Positions 1-9,857 of a stretch of 64,000 nucleotides of DNA are shown here, piece after piece. The notes below the pieces were generated by a model that was not told the origin of the DNA, made no database searches, and saw only the letters and a list, made by a program, of their open reading frames with translations. Source of the DNA: Spiroplasma endosymbiont of Aspidapion aeneum (lineage in GTDB: Bacteria; Bacillota_I; Bacilli_A; Mycoplasmatales; Mycoplasmataceae); assembly GCF_964031045.1 (NCBI RefSeq), contig NZ_OZ034994.1:434001-498000 (forward strand), read 5' to 3'. How positions within the stretch are numbered: position 1 is the first letter of the stretch; each line of letters starts with the position of its first letter. A program made the translations under genes and the position numbers.

Positions 1-692
1 GCTTCAATTGTTGTTCGTTGAGAAACACCGATAATCAAAGTTTCTTTATTAAGAACGAGAATATCTCCACCTTCAATATGGGCATCTTTTCAATCTCTTT
101 GATAATAATATGGAACATTTCCAGCATAATTTTTATGATTTTTAAAAACAAAATCTGGAAATAGGGTTTCTCGATTTCTAGTAACAGACCACATTCTATG
201 CATTGTTATTCCGTGTGCAATTGATGAAAAAGGATCACGCTGAAATAGTATATTTGGCAAAGGGTCTGCCACAAATGGATAAGTATTTTTTTCATTGATG
301 TTTAATTCTATTTTTTTAGTCCCAGCAATCATTTTTTTTGCTAAGCGTTTATTGTCAAGATTAAACAAATAATCAAAAAAAACTTTTTCATATTTTTTAT
401 CAACTTCTGCTTCTAAAATAAATTGGTTTATAAATGATGTTCTTAATTTTGGGTTTTGGTCTAATGTTTCTGCAACAAGTGTTTCGATATATAAAACCTC
501 AACACCATTATCTTTCATTAATTTTGTAAATAAATCATGTTCTTTGATTGCAACATCTTTAAAAGGGATATCATCGAACAATAACCTGTCTAATAATTCG
601 GGTGTTAGATTTTCAATTTCTTCACCAGGTCTATGAACTAAAACAGTTCTTAGCCTTCCAATTTCTGAAAATACATTAATTTTTGCTGTCAT
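1..692 (-). CDS. arcA: Arginine deiminase, 5' part (cut by window edge)
   Basis: Hydrolyses arginine to citrulline and ammonia, the first step of the arginine dihydrolase pathway that yields ATP in many mollicutes. About the first 230 of roughly 410 residues are present. Seen: the N-terminal FDDIPF segment, FQRDPF, TRNRETL, and HIEGGD at about residues 205-210, which holds a family catalytic Glu. One in-frame TGA just before KDAHIEGG is read as Trp. The ATG at 692 is chosen because AGGAGG lies 8 bases upstream; a longer in-frame ATG at 722 lacks such a site. Its upstream region holds a T15 tract and a perfect inverted repeat that may be regulatory. Downstream arc genes would lie outside the window. 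Confidence 0.95.
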
Positions 693-853
693 TTTTATTA
701 CCTCCTGTTTAAAGATAGCCAATAATTTTTATGACTCTATTTGAAAATTGTAATATCAAACTGGTCAAACAATTGTTTTTATATAAACTCGTATGTTTAG
801 ATAGGACAATAGTTGCCATTTTTTTATTAGCTATCTCACTTGTTATTTTCTGC

Positions 854-868
854 TTTTTTTTTTTTTTT
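854..868. repeat. T15 homopolymer upstream of arcA
   Basis: Fifteen uninterrupted T residues (A on the arcA coding strand), about 165 bases upstream of the arcA start and 38 bases from a strong inverted repeat. Homopolymers of this length are prone to slipped-strand length change in mollicutes; any effect on arcA is inference. Confidence 0.6.
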
Positions 869-905
869 GTAAAAAAAGGAATATTTTTAGAAAGTAATTT
901 AATGT

Positions 906-938
906 ATATAGTACTACAAGTTTCGTGTAGTACTATAT
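906..938. promoter_or_regulatory. Perfect 13-bp inverted repeat upstream of arcA
   Basis: ATATAGTACTACA at 906-918 and its exact reverse complement at 926-938 are separated by 7 bases. It stands about 215 bases upstream of the arcA start and is not next to any convincing gene end. It could be an operator, a leader hairpin of a long arcA 5' UTR, or, on the plus strand, a terminator followed by TTTTATTT. The symmetry is certain; the function is not known. Confidence 0.5.
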
Positions 939-1063
939 TTTATTTATATGATTTATAAGAACAACAAAAATTTTGATATAATAATATGATAAATATTTGT
1001 ACAAAATTATTGCAAATAAATTTTATTATTAAGATTTTATAGAAAAAGTAGTTAATTGATCTT

Positions 1064-1077
1064 ATATCCAACATTTA
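1064..1077 (+). repeat. ATATCCAACATTTA direct repeat, copy 1
   Basis: A 14-base word that recurs exactly at 1611-1624 just upstream of the citrate operon. This copy is about 180 bases upstream of the 40-aa microprotein gene. It may be a shared regulator site. Confidence 0.4.
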
Positions 1078-1202
1078 GTTAACTATAAAAATAACAATAA
1101 TTTAGTTATTTTCCTTATATTCTATCAATATCTTTAATTTTATTAATTTATGAAACTTGCATAATTATCTTGTTGATTTTCATATTTATACTGTTAAAAT
1201 GT

Positions 1203-1208
1203 TATAAT
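1203..1208 (+). promoter_or_regulatory. Probable -10 box of the 40-aa ORF
   Basis: TATAAT about 47 bases upstream of the ATG at 1255. A convincing -35 hexamer is not obvious, so only the -10 is called. Confidence 0.4.
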
Positions 1209-1254
1209 CTATATGTAGTTTAGATGCAATAGCTATTCTATATAAGGAGAAAAC

Positions 1255-1377
1255 ATGGCACCAAAAAGCGAGAAAGAAATTTTTGAAACAGAATATGATG
1301 TTCTTTTTAATGAGGTTGACACTCTAAAAGTAACCCCAAATGGAGTTAAAATTGAAGAAATTGAGAATGAAGAATAA
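1255..1377 (+). CDS. Acidic 40-aa microprotein
   Basis: Unrecognised. It encodes 40 residues, starts MAPKSEKEIFETEYD and ends IEEIENEE, with a strongly acidic composition. AAGGAG stands 6 bases before the ATG, a TATAAT lies upstream, and a 10-bp hairpin follows the stop, so it looks like a self-contained transcription unit. There is no signal peptide, membrane segment or metal motif. It sits between divergent arcA and the citrate operon and shares a 14-base upstream repeat with the latter, which allows but does not show a link to citrate metabolism. Confidence 0.55.
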   Translation: MAPKSEKEIFETEYDVLFNEVDTLKVTPNGVKIEEIENEE

Positions 1378-1381
1378 AAAG

Positions 1382-1407
1382 TTATAATTTGACACTACAA
1401 ATTATAA
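1382..1407 (+). terminator. Hairpin after the 40-aa ORF
   Basis: TTATAATTTG (1382-1391) pairs perfectly with CAAATTATAA (1398-1407) across a 6-base loop, starting 5 bases after the stop. The following bases are AT-rich but not a clean T run, so termination is plausible rather than certain. Confidence 0.4.
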
Positions 1408-1610
1408 TTAATAAATATATTATTCTTTTTATTAATATCTCAGCCAAAATAATTATATTTATATATAAATTAAAGCTAGATAATATCTATGCTTTTTTTA
1501 TAAGCAATAATAATTAAAATAGGAACGATTAGCAAATTTTATTAAACAAGTAATTTATTAATTATTATCATTTATTATCAGTAAATAAAGCTTCTTAACT
1601 TTTGTTTAAA

Positions 1611-1624
1611 ATATCCAACATTTA
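1611..1624 (+). repeat. ATATCCAACATTTA direct repeat, copy 2
   Basis: Exact second copy of the word at 1064-1077, ending 38 bases before the citG ATG. Its place just upstream of the citrate operon makes it a candidate operator or activator site. Confidence 0.4.
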
Positions 1625-1662
1625 CATTAAAACCTAATAGTTTTTTGTGTAAAATAATAATA

Positions 1663-2466
1663 ATGAATTATTTTTTTATACAAAAAAAACCAGATGAATT
1701 GGCGGACATATTTATAAGTTGTGTTTTAACAGAAATAGAACAATATCCGTGTATGGGCCTTGTTTCCAAAATAAATAATGGTTGTCATAAGGATATGGAT
1801 TATAAACTATTTAAAAAGAGTAGTCTAGCAATAGAAAATTTATTAAAAGACATTATAAAAAATATTGATAAAATAAAAGATTTTAATGATTTGAAAAAAA
1901 TCGGTTATAAAAATGAAAAAGAGATGTTTTTACTAACAAAAAATATCAACACTCACAAGGGGTTAATATTTTGTACCTCAGTCTATTTTTATTGTCTCTT
2001 AAAATTTAAACCAAAAGATTTAAAAAGTCATATTAAAAATATTTCACTTCTTTGTAAGAATATAAAAAAAGAGTACGGAAAATCACAATCAATTGGTGAT
2101 GAATTATATCGAAAATACAAGATCTTAGGCGCTAAATATCAAGCCTATAAAGGCTATAAAATCATTTATAAGGCTTTAAATTATTATCATTTAAATATTG
2201 TCAAAAAAGATATTGATAAATCTTTAAAATTATTTCTTTTACTTGGATATATTAGTATTAAGATAAAAGATACAACATTAATTAACAAAATCGGTCTAAA
2301 AAAATATAAATTATACAAAAAAAAGATTAAAATATTACTATGTAGTTATAAAGAAGAAGAGATATATAATTTTAACAAATGATGTATTGAAAATAATGCT
2401 TCTCCCGGAGGAAGTGCTGATATTTTTGTATTATTATTATTCACCAATATGATAGTTATAAATTAA
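1663..2466 (+). CDS. citG: Triphosphoribosyl-dephospho-CoA synthase
   Basis: CitG makes the precursor of the citrate lyase prosthetic group from ATP and dephospho-CoA. The 267-residue product shows the family blocks GLVSKINNGCHKDMD (about 32-46), INTHKG (about 97-102), a GDELYRKY block, and ASPGGSAD (246-253), which lies just beyond an in-frame TGA at 2380 read as Trp. Without that readthrough the last motif would be lost. Start: a TTG at 1645 is in frame, but the ATG at 1663 gives a normal N-terminus; no strong ribosome site precedes either. The related MdcB of malonate decarboxylase is excluded by the citDEFXC genes that follow. It is first in the citrate operon, 16 bases before the transporter gene. 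Confidence 0.9.
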
Positions 2467-2482
2467 AAACGAGAGGAAAAAT

Positions 2483-4876
2483 ATGAAAGAATTATTAACG
2501 AAAGAGATGCTTGTTACAAAAAATGAGATGATTTCAAAATCGCAATTAAAAATTGCTAAAAAAGCTCAAAAACTTGATGACTTTAAAATAAAAAAGCTTA
2601 TAATTGCAGAAAAAGAGTACTTAATTTCTAAAATGAATATTGAACACGTTGTTGGAAAATATGAAAGAAAGTTAAAACTTGCTCATTATAAGTACAATGA
2701 CACAAATAAAAATGAAAAAAAATACGCTAAAATTGAAAAGTTCATAAAAGGTCGTTTTGAATGATATAAAGAATCATTAGAAATTGTTGAAAAGAATTTT
2801 GCTTTAGCAAAAGAAGATATTGAAAGTGGTGTTTATAAGGCAGCGCAATTAAATATAAAGTTTTATATTAATCCAATTAATAAAAAATATTCAAAAATGA
2901 ATTATAAGATGAATGCAAAAATAATTAAAGATGAATATAAAAGATGGATAGCAACACCAGAAAGCAAGACAGAAATCATTAAACTTAAAGAAGAATATAA
3001 AAACGCTGTTGCACAAGAAAAAATAAAAATTGCTGAATTTAAAAAAGCATATAAACAAGAACTGGCAGATAAAATCTTAAATAATACATTTACAATGTCA
3101 GAACAAGAACTTACTGCTAAAAAAAACCAATTAGCAGATAAATTGGCAAAAGAAATTGCCGAAGAACAAACAAAAATAAATAGTAACGCTTCTCCTGAAG
3201 AAAAAATTTGGTTAGATACTTTTATTTCATTTAAAACACTAGAATATCGAAAATCAATGAAAGTTCTTAAAGCATCTTCAGATGCTAGCTATGATAAAAA
3301 AATGCTTAAAATAAGTTTAAAAAATACATTAAGGCATAATATCTCAAGTGTTAAAGCAAATACAAAAATTATAAAATCAAAATTGAATAATTTAGTCTTA
3401 AAATATAAGTATATTCAATTATATGAAGAAAGTGATAAATTATACACTCCATTTACAATTATGATTAAAAAGATCTTTGTAAATTTTAAAACAAATATTA
3501 TTAATTATTTCAAAGATTTAGGTGATAAATTTTCAGAGATGAGAAATTGACGCTTGATTGACTTTGTTAGGGCAAAAATTTGAGGAATACCATTTTACTT
3601 ATTAGCTTTTTTTGTTTTAATTATATGTCTAGCGTATGGGATAAATGTTATAAAAGTAAACATGATTTGGGCTTTTGCATTTTTACTCGTAACAGCAACT
3701 GTTTTTGGGGTTATATTTGAAGCAATTCCAATTTTTAATCGTTATATGGGAGGTGCTGTTTTAGGTTGTATGCTTGTTGGAGTTACTATGGTATCTACAA
3801 AAGTAATTGATAAAAGCGGAGTCTTGTATAATTGTATAAGTACTTGATTTGATAAACAGGGATTCTTAGACTTATACGTTTCTGTTTTACTAATTGGTGC
3901 CGTGCTATCAATTCCAAGAAAAATGATTATTAAAGCATTTGGTGGGTTCTTTGTAGTAATTGTTATTGGAACTATATTTTCAATTATGTTTGCCTTTTTT
4001 GGGGCAAAACTAATTGGAATGTCTAATAAAAAATTATTACTTGGATATGCATTGCCAATTCTATGTGCTGGAAATGGTGGTGGAGTCCAACCAATTGCAA
4101 CAATGGCTGGTAATGCAGGTTTTGATAAGTCTTCATGATTATCTGGTGCATTGGCAATATCAACAATTGCATCTATCGTTTCAATCTTATTTGCAGCAAT
4201 AATTGATAACTTAGGAAAAGCAGTTCCAAAGCTTTCTGGTAATGGACAACTTATGAAACAAGATATACATATTGCTGAGAGAAAAACAAAAACTTCTCAT
4301 AAACACATTACAATATCACTTTTAATGGTAACTGTTATCTTTATTTTCTCAACAATTATTTCAGATGCAATTATTACAAAAGACTTAATTGGAATAGCAA
4401 TTCCAAATTATGCTTGAATGGTTATTATTTGTTTAATTATAAACGTGGCTGACGTTTTACCAGAAGATATTAAAAAAGGTGCCCTAGAAACTAATAAATG
4501 GGTTGCCAAACAAACAACATGGTTATTAATGCTTGGTGTTGGAATTGTTTACATTGATTTGGATAAATTTCTAAATGCTCTGAACCTAACATCAGTGTTT
4601 ATTTGTACACTATTTGTTATTGGTTCTATTGTTGGAATTATGTTAGTTTCTAAAATTTTAAAAATGAATACTGTTGAAGCTGTTTTATCTGGTGGATTGT
4701 GTATGACAACCCAAGGAGGGACCGGTGTTGTCTCGGTCCTTGGAGTTTCAAATAGAATGGAATTAATGGCTTTTGGTCAAATAACATGTAGGATAGGTGG
4801 TTCACTAATTTTAGTATTAGCAGCTGGACTATTCTCAATTTACAATGATGGTTCAGTCGGACAACTAGTATTTTAA
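2483..4876 (+). CDS. 2-hydroxycarboxylate (citrate) transporter with 355-aa N-terminal extension
   Basis: A CitS-like secondary transporter, expected to import citrate for the lyase encoded next to it. The frame is open through several TGA Trp codons, giving 797 residues; CitS-type carriers are about 450. Residues from about 356 on match the 2HCT family: IPIFNRYMGG, GNGGG at 530-534, QGGTG at 744-748 and NRMELMAFGQI, the paired Gly-rich re-entrant loop motifs. Residues 1-355 are hydrophilic, Lys/Glu-rich and look helical or coiled-coil, with no signal peptide, and end just before the first membrane segment. I know no domain for this part. GAGGAAAA precedes the ATG. The gene lies between citG and citD, which supports citrate rather than malate as substrate. 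Confidence 0.88.
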
Positions 4877-4891
4877 AAAAAGGAGATTATA

Positions 4892-5155
4892 ATGGATAAT
4901 GTATTTATGTGTGGAAGTGTAGAATCTAGTGATGTGCTTGTAAAATATACAAAAACAGAATCACCACTAAAAATAGTAATTGAGTCAAAAGTTATATATC
5001 AATTTGGTGACGAGATAAAGCATTTATCTGCACAATATTGTAAAGAGATAGGGCTTACAAAAGGCGAATTATTTTTAAATGATCAAGGAGCAATTCCTGC
5101 TGTTTTAAAAGCAAGAATCCTTGGTGTTGTTGATAAAATGAAAGGGGATAAATAA
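4892..5155 (+). CDS. citD: Citrate lyase gamma subunit (acyl carrier protein)
   Basis: The carrier subunit that holds the phosphoribosyl-dephospho-CoA group on which citrate is activated. The protein has 87 residues. GSVESSDVLV near the N-terminus contains the modified Ser; by alignment with Klebsiella CitD this is Ser12, directly after Glu11. QFGDEIK in the middle and NDQGAIPAVLKARI near the end also match the family. AAAGGAGA lies 8 bases before the ATG. The gap to the transporter is 15 bases and the gap to citE is 3 bases, consistent with one operon. Confidence 0.95.
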   Translation: MDNVFMCGSVESSDVLVKYTKTESPLKIVIESKVIYQFGDEIKHLSAQYCKEIGLTKGELFLNDQGAIPAVLKARILGVVDKMKGDK

Positions 5156-5158
5156 TTT

Positions 5159-6067
5159 ATGAAAGGTTGAAAAAGAACAACAACCAGAAAGCATATGCTA
5201 TTTGTCCCAGCTGACAAACCTGCAATGTATCGTGATGTTATATTTTATAAACCAGATACAATTATGTTTGACTTAGAAGATGCAATAAGTTTTTCTGAGA
5301 AAAATTCAACTAGAATATTGTTAAATCAAATGTTACAAACAATTGATTATAATACATATGGAATTGAAGTTTGTGCGCGTGTTAATGGATTAGATACACA
5401 ATGATTTGAAGAAGATGTAAAAGCTGTTATTAATGGTGGAGTTAATATGATTAGACTTCCAAAAGTTGAATCAAAAGAAGATATCATTGCTGCTATTGCT
5501 GTTATGGAAAAATATGAAAAAGAATTTTCTAAGGATGAAACATTAATATTTGTAGCAATCGAATCTGCTAAAGGTGTATTAAATGCTAATGAGATTGTTC
5601 AAGCATCTAAAAGAGTGGTTGGAATTGCTTTAGGTGGAATGGATTATCTTCTAGATTTAAAAGCAGAAAAACTACCAGATCGTACTGAATTATTATACGC
5701 TAGACAACATTTAGTTCATGTTGCTAGAGCCAATAAAATTGATGCCTTTGATTTATTGTTTTCAAATACAACAGATGATGAGGGATTTATAAAAGAATTT
5801 AAATTTATAAAAGCCTTAGGATTTACAGGAAAATCTGTAATTCATCCAAATCAAATTGGTTTAATCAATGAAGTATATAAACCAACTTCAAAACAAATAG
5901 AATATGCTTTAGAAATGAAAAAAGCATTTGATGAATCAATTAAAAAAGGTGTTGGAGTATTCTTGTTTAGAGGTAATATGGTTGATAAACCCGTTATTGA
6001 AAAACAATTAGAAATAATTGATCTTGCAATTGAATTTGGATTAATTTCAAAAGGAGATATTAAATAA
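5159..6067 (+). CDS. citE: Citrate lyase beta subunit (citryl-ACP lyase)
   Basis: Cleaves citryl-ACP to acetyl-ACP and oxaloacetate. The protein has 302 residues, normal for CitE. Visible blocks are LFVPADKP (14-21), MFDLEDA (36-42) with acidic metal-binding residues, RLPKVES, IESAKGV and ALGGMDY, and VIHPNQI near the C-terminal third. Two TGA codons, one at codon 4 and one at 5402, are read as Trp. The stop shares its last base with the citF start (TAATG), a sign of translational coupling. Confidence 0.95.
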
Positions 6068-7578
6068 TGAGTAGAATAATTGATGAAAAAACTTTATCAC
6101 AAATAAAAAACTTAAATTATAAATTAACACCATTTAAGCCAAATGAAAATAAACCAAAAGCAAAACATATTGTTAGAGACAAAATTGTAGATATGAAAAC
6201 TGCAATAAAAAATTGTGGTCTTAAAGATGGAATGACAATATCATTTCATCACCATTTTCGTGGAGGTGATTTAACTGTTAAACATGTAATGGAAACAATC
6301 AAAGATTTAAAAATAAAAAAATTAACAATTGCAAGTAGTAGTTTTACAGATGCTCATAACTTTTTAACAACATATATTGAAGATGGTTATGTTGTTGGTT
6401 TAGAAACTTCTGGTTGTCGAGATGAATTGGGAAGATTTATATCTTCTGGAAAGTGTCCAAAACCGATGATAATTAGAAGTCACGGTGGAAGAGCTCGCGC
6501 TATTGAAAGCGGTGATTTAAAAATTGATGTTGCATTTATTGCAGCATCATCTAGTGATTGTTTGGGAAATTCTAACGGAACAATCGGAAAATCATTATGT
6601 GGGTCCTTGGGATATGCTATGGTTGATGCTAAATATGCTACTAAAACAATTATAATTACAGACACCATTGTTGATTATCCAAATCAAAAAAAATCAATTT
6701 CTCAATCAGATGTTGATTGAGTTGTTAAGGTTGATACAATTGGTGACTCAAAAAAAATTGTTGGTGGAGAGATTCGTTTAACATCTGCACCAAAAGAAGA
6801 AATAATTGCTAAAAATATTGGAAAGATTGTAACCAACACTAGTTTATTTCAGGATGGATTTTCAATTCAAATGGGTTCTGGTGGAGCCTCTCTTTCTGCT
6901 ATTAAAGTTATTAAAGAAGAGATGATTAAAAGAAATATTAAAGCTTCATTTTGCTTGGGGGGGATAACATCACACCAAGTTAAATTATTGGATGAAGGTC
7001 TTGTTGAAAGATTAATTGATACACAATGTTTTGATTATGGCGCAGTAGAATCAATATCAAATAATGCAAATCATATGGAAATATCTGCATCAGAATATGC
7101 AAACCCTAGTAATAAATCCCCATTTGTTAATAAGTTAGATTATGTAATTTTATCTGCCCTAGAGGTTGATTTAGATTTTAATGTTAATGTAATTACTGGT
7201 TCTGATGGAATTATTAGAGGGGCAAGTGGTGGACACTCAGACACAGCTGATGGAGCTAAAATTTCAATAATTGCACTTCCATTAATTAGAGGAAGAATTA
7301 GTTGTATCTCAGAAAAAGTAAATACAATTATTACCCCCGGAAATACAGTTGACATTGTTGTTAGTGACTTTGGTATTGCCGTTAATCCAATACGAACAGA
7401 TTTAATTAAAGAACTAAAAGAAAAAAATATTCCCTTAATAACATTATCACAAATGAAGGAAATGGCAGAGAGTGTAATTGGAGTAGCTAAACCAATTGAT
7501 TTTGATTATTCCAAACCCGTTGCTGTTGTCGAGTATCGAGATGGCAGTGTTATCGATGTTGTTTATAAAGTTAAATAG
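6067..7578 (+). CDS. citF: Citrate lyase alpha subunit (citrate:acetyl-ACP transferase)
   Basis: Swaps the acetyl group on the carrier protein for citrate, producing the citryl-ACP that CitE cleaves. The 503-residue length is normal for the family. Seen: SFHHHFRGGDLT early in the protein, GSGGASL, LSALEVDLDFNVN, and GASGGHSDTADGAK in the C-terminal half. One in-frame TGA at 6718 encodes Trp. It overlaps citE by one base and citX by one base, so D, E, F and X are tightly coupled, as expected for subunits and a modifying enzyme of one complex. Confidence 0.95.
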
Positions 7579-8096
7579 TGTTAAAAAGTTTACAAAAAAT
7601 ATTAAAAGGAAAAGAAGAAAAACAAGAAATTATAAATAATTTATTTAAAAAAGATATTTATATAATTTCTTTAAACACAAATTTCCCAGGAAAGAAAAAA
7701 AATATTCCCCTTTATAAAAAGTTTTTTAATAAAATTGAAAAACAAATATCAGTAAAAATTAATGAAATTTTTAATCCTCAATCATTTATTGTTATTAAAA
7801 ACAATTCTGGAATAACGAAATTGTATGTTATAGATAAAACCAATGACGGGGTTGAAAGTAAATTAGAACTTATAGCAATAGAAAATAACTTTCAAAACTA
7901 TTCAAAATATATAGATTTAGATTTATATATTAAAAACGATAAATTAATAAGTAGAAGTGATCTTAATATTGCAAATAAAAAATGTTTTATTTGCAATAAT
8001 GATGCAAAAATTTGTACAAGAAACAAAAACCATTCTATAGATGAATTGGTAAGATTTGTAAAAAATGATATTTATAAATTATTAAAAATGAGGTAA
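7578..8096 (+). CDS. citX: Holo-citrate lyase synthase (prosthetic group transferase)
   Basis: Transfers the phosphoribosyl-dephospho-CoA group made by CitG onto the CitD Ser. The protein has 172 residues. The diagnostic C-terminal block is CFICNNDAKICTRNKNHS (136-153), matching the CitX pattern C-x2-C, C-x-R, x3-HS. The N-terminal half is poorly conserved and Lys-rich. The GTG start at 7578 overlaps the citF TAG stop by one base; no better start exists in frame. It is a separate gene here, not a CitX-CitG fusion as in some enterobacteria. Confidence 0.85.
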   Translation: MLKSLQKILKGKEEKQEIINNLFKKDIYIISLNTNFPGKKKNIPLYKKFFNKIEKQISVKINEIFNPQSFIVIKNNSGITKLYVIDKTNDGVESKLELIAIENNFQNYSKYIDLDLYIKNDKLISRSDLNIANKKCFICNNDAKICTRNKNHSIDELVRFVKNDIYKLLKMR

Positions 8097-8100
8097 ATAA

Positions 8101-9147
8101 ATGAGTAACAATTTTGAAATTGAGGAGTTAGATCTTACTAATAGCCAAAAATATAATGAACTATCAGAATTTCTCTTAAGGTTTGATCTTAAAATAGATA
8201 ATATTGATTATACTATTGTTTTTAGGGATGATAATAATATTATAGCTACTGTTAGCAAATATGGAAATCTTATAAAGTGTAGTGCAATATGCGAAAAATA
8301 TACAGGAAGAAATCTTCTAAATACACTTATTACGAAAATGTTTTACAAGATAAATGAAGAGGGTTATGACTGTTCATTTTTAATTACGAAAATATCGAAT
8401 AAATCAAAGTTTGAACAAATAGGATTGTATAAGGTATATCAAAATGATAATATTATTTTCTTTACAAATAATTATGAAAAATTAAAAAAATATGAAAGAT
8501 ACTTATTTGATATATCAAAGAAAAATGATCGAGAAAAAGCTGCCGCCGTTGTTGTTAATGCAAATCCATTATCTAAAGGTCACGATTATTTAATAAATAC
8601 AGCAGCAACGCAAAATGAGTTGGTTTATATAATTCCTGTTTATGAGGATGTTTCTTTCTTTACATATAAAGAAAGAGTAGAGATGATAAGAAACTCGATT
8701 AAAAAATATGATAATGTATATTTACTTGAGGGTAGTGAATTTCTAATTTCAAAATCAACATTTCCAAGTTATTTTTTAAATCAAGAAAAGGAAATTGTAG
8801 AAGAACAGTCTAAACTAGATGCTGGCCTATTTTGACAAATTTATTGTAAAAATCTAAATATTGTCAATAGATATGTTGGAGAAGAGCCCTTCTCAAGAAC
8901 AACAAATATTTACAATTATGTATTAGAAGAATTTTTAAAATCTAAAAAAATAAAATTAAATATAATTAAGAGATTAGAAGTTGATGGAAAACCAATATCT
9001 GCCTCTCAAATAAGAGAGGCGATATTAAACCAAGATATTGAACTATTAAAAAAATATTGCTTAGATACAAATATTGATTTTATATCTAGTAAAGAAATAT
9101 ATGATAGAGCAATTAATCATAAGGATAAAATTTATAAAAAAAATTAA
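8101..9147 (+). CDS. citC: Citrate lyase ligase (acetate:SH-citrate lyase ligase)
   Basis: Activates holo-citrate lyase by acetylating the thiol of its prosthetic group with ATP and acetate. With the TGA at 8833 read as Trp the protein has 348 residues, the usual CitC size. The N-terminal half resembles a GNAT-like domain. The C-terminal half is a nucleotidyltransferase with NANPLSKGH (153-161), a form of the HxGH motif, and ISASQIRE near 300. GLFWQIYCKNLNI spans the recoded Trp. It begins 4 bases after citX, directly after AAATGAGGTAAATAA, and ends 13 bases before the aldolase gene. Confidence 0.92.
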
Positions 9148-9160
9148 GGATGGTAATAAA

Positions 9161-9799
9161 ATGAGTAAAATTAAAAAACACTTAGAATTATTAGAAAAAG
9201 AAAGAATTTCAACAATTATAAGAACAGATGATCATGATAATGCATATAACATTGTTAAAGGTAGTTATTTAGGAGGAATTAAATTTGTTGAAATAACATT
9301 GACAATTCCAAAAGCTTATGAATTAATTGAGAGATGTTCAAAAGAGTTTCCAGATTTAAATATCGGAGCAGGAACAATCTTTACAGTAGATGAGGCTAGT
9401 AAAGCAATCAAGGCTGGAGCAACATATATAGTTAGTCCAGTTGTGACTATTGATGTATTGAAATGAGCTAATAAAAATGATATTTTATCAGCGCTTGGGG
9501 CAGTTACTCCAACTGAGTTTTATGAACTATATAAAAATAACGCTCCAATTATTAAATTTTATCCTTCAACAGCATTTCCATTAAATTATATGGGAATAAT
9601 TAAAAATCCATTTCCAGGACTAAAAATATTGGCAACTGGTGGAGTTAATAAATCAAATGTAATAGAATTATTGAAAAACGGAGCGTTAGCTGTTGGTGTT
9701 ACTGAAGAATTGGGTGGAGCTAAAGTTGGAACCAGTCTTGAAGAAATAACAAAGATAGCAAAAGAATATGTGCAAATAGTAAAAAGCATCACTAACTAA
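9161..9799 (+). CDS. eda: KDPG/KHG-type aldolase, possible oxaloacetate decarboxylase
   Basis: A class I aldolase of the 2-keto-3-deoxy-6-phosphogluconate family, 212 residues. Catalytic positions are visible: Glu44 in VEITL, GAGT, and the Schiff-base Lys132 in IKFYPSTAF, close to E. coli Eda Glu45 and Lys133, then ATGGVN for phosphate binding. A TGA at 9464 is Trp. Start: the ATG at 9161 follows AAGGATGG; an upstream in-frame start at 9074 lies within citC. E. coli Eda also decarboxylates oxaloacetate. Placed last in a citrate lyase operon with no oad genes, it may turn oxaloacetate into pyruvate and CO2. That role is inference; a sugar-acid pathway role remains possible. Confidence 0.85.
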
Positions 9800-9826
9800 A
9801 AAATATTATAAATATTAATATATTGT

Positions 9827-9857
9827 AAAAAAACCAAGCATTCAAGTTTGGTTTTTT
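9827..9857 (+). terminator. Terminator of the citrate operon
   Basis: AAAAAACCAA and TTGGTTTTTT form a stem with a short loop, 28 bases after the aldolase stop, ending in a T run. It marks the 3' end of the citG-to-aldolase transcript. Confidence 0.8.

Noticed and set aside
731-958. 75-codon ORF on the plus strand between arcA and the microprotein
   Set aside because: It runs through the T15 tract and the inverted repeat, has no ribosome site, and the Phe-run product is low-complexity.
1663-2466. MdcB of malonate decarboxylase
   Set aside because: Same enzyme family, but the operon carries citD, citE, citF, citX and citC and no mdc genes.
2483-4876. Citrate carrier as several broken genes
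   Set aside because: All breaks are TGA in one frame, and family motifs continue across them; under table 4 the gene is intact.
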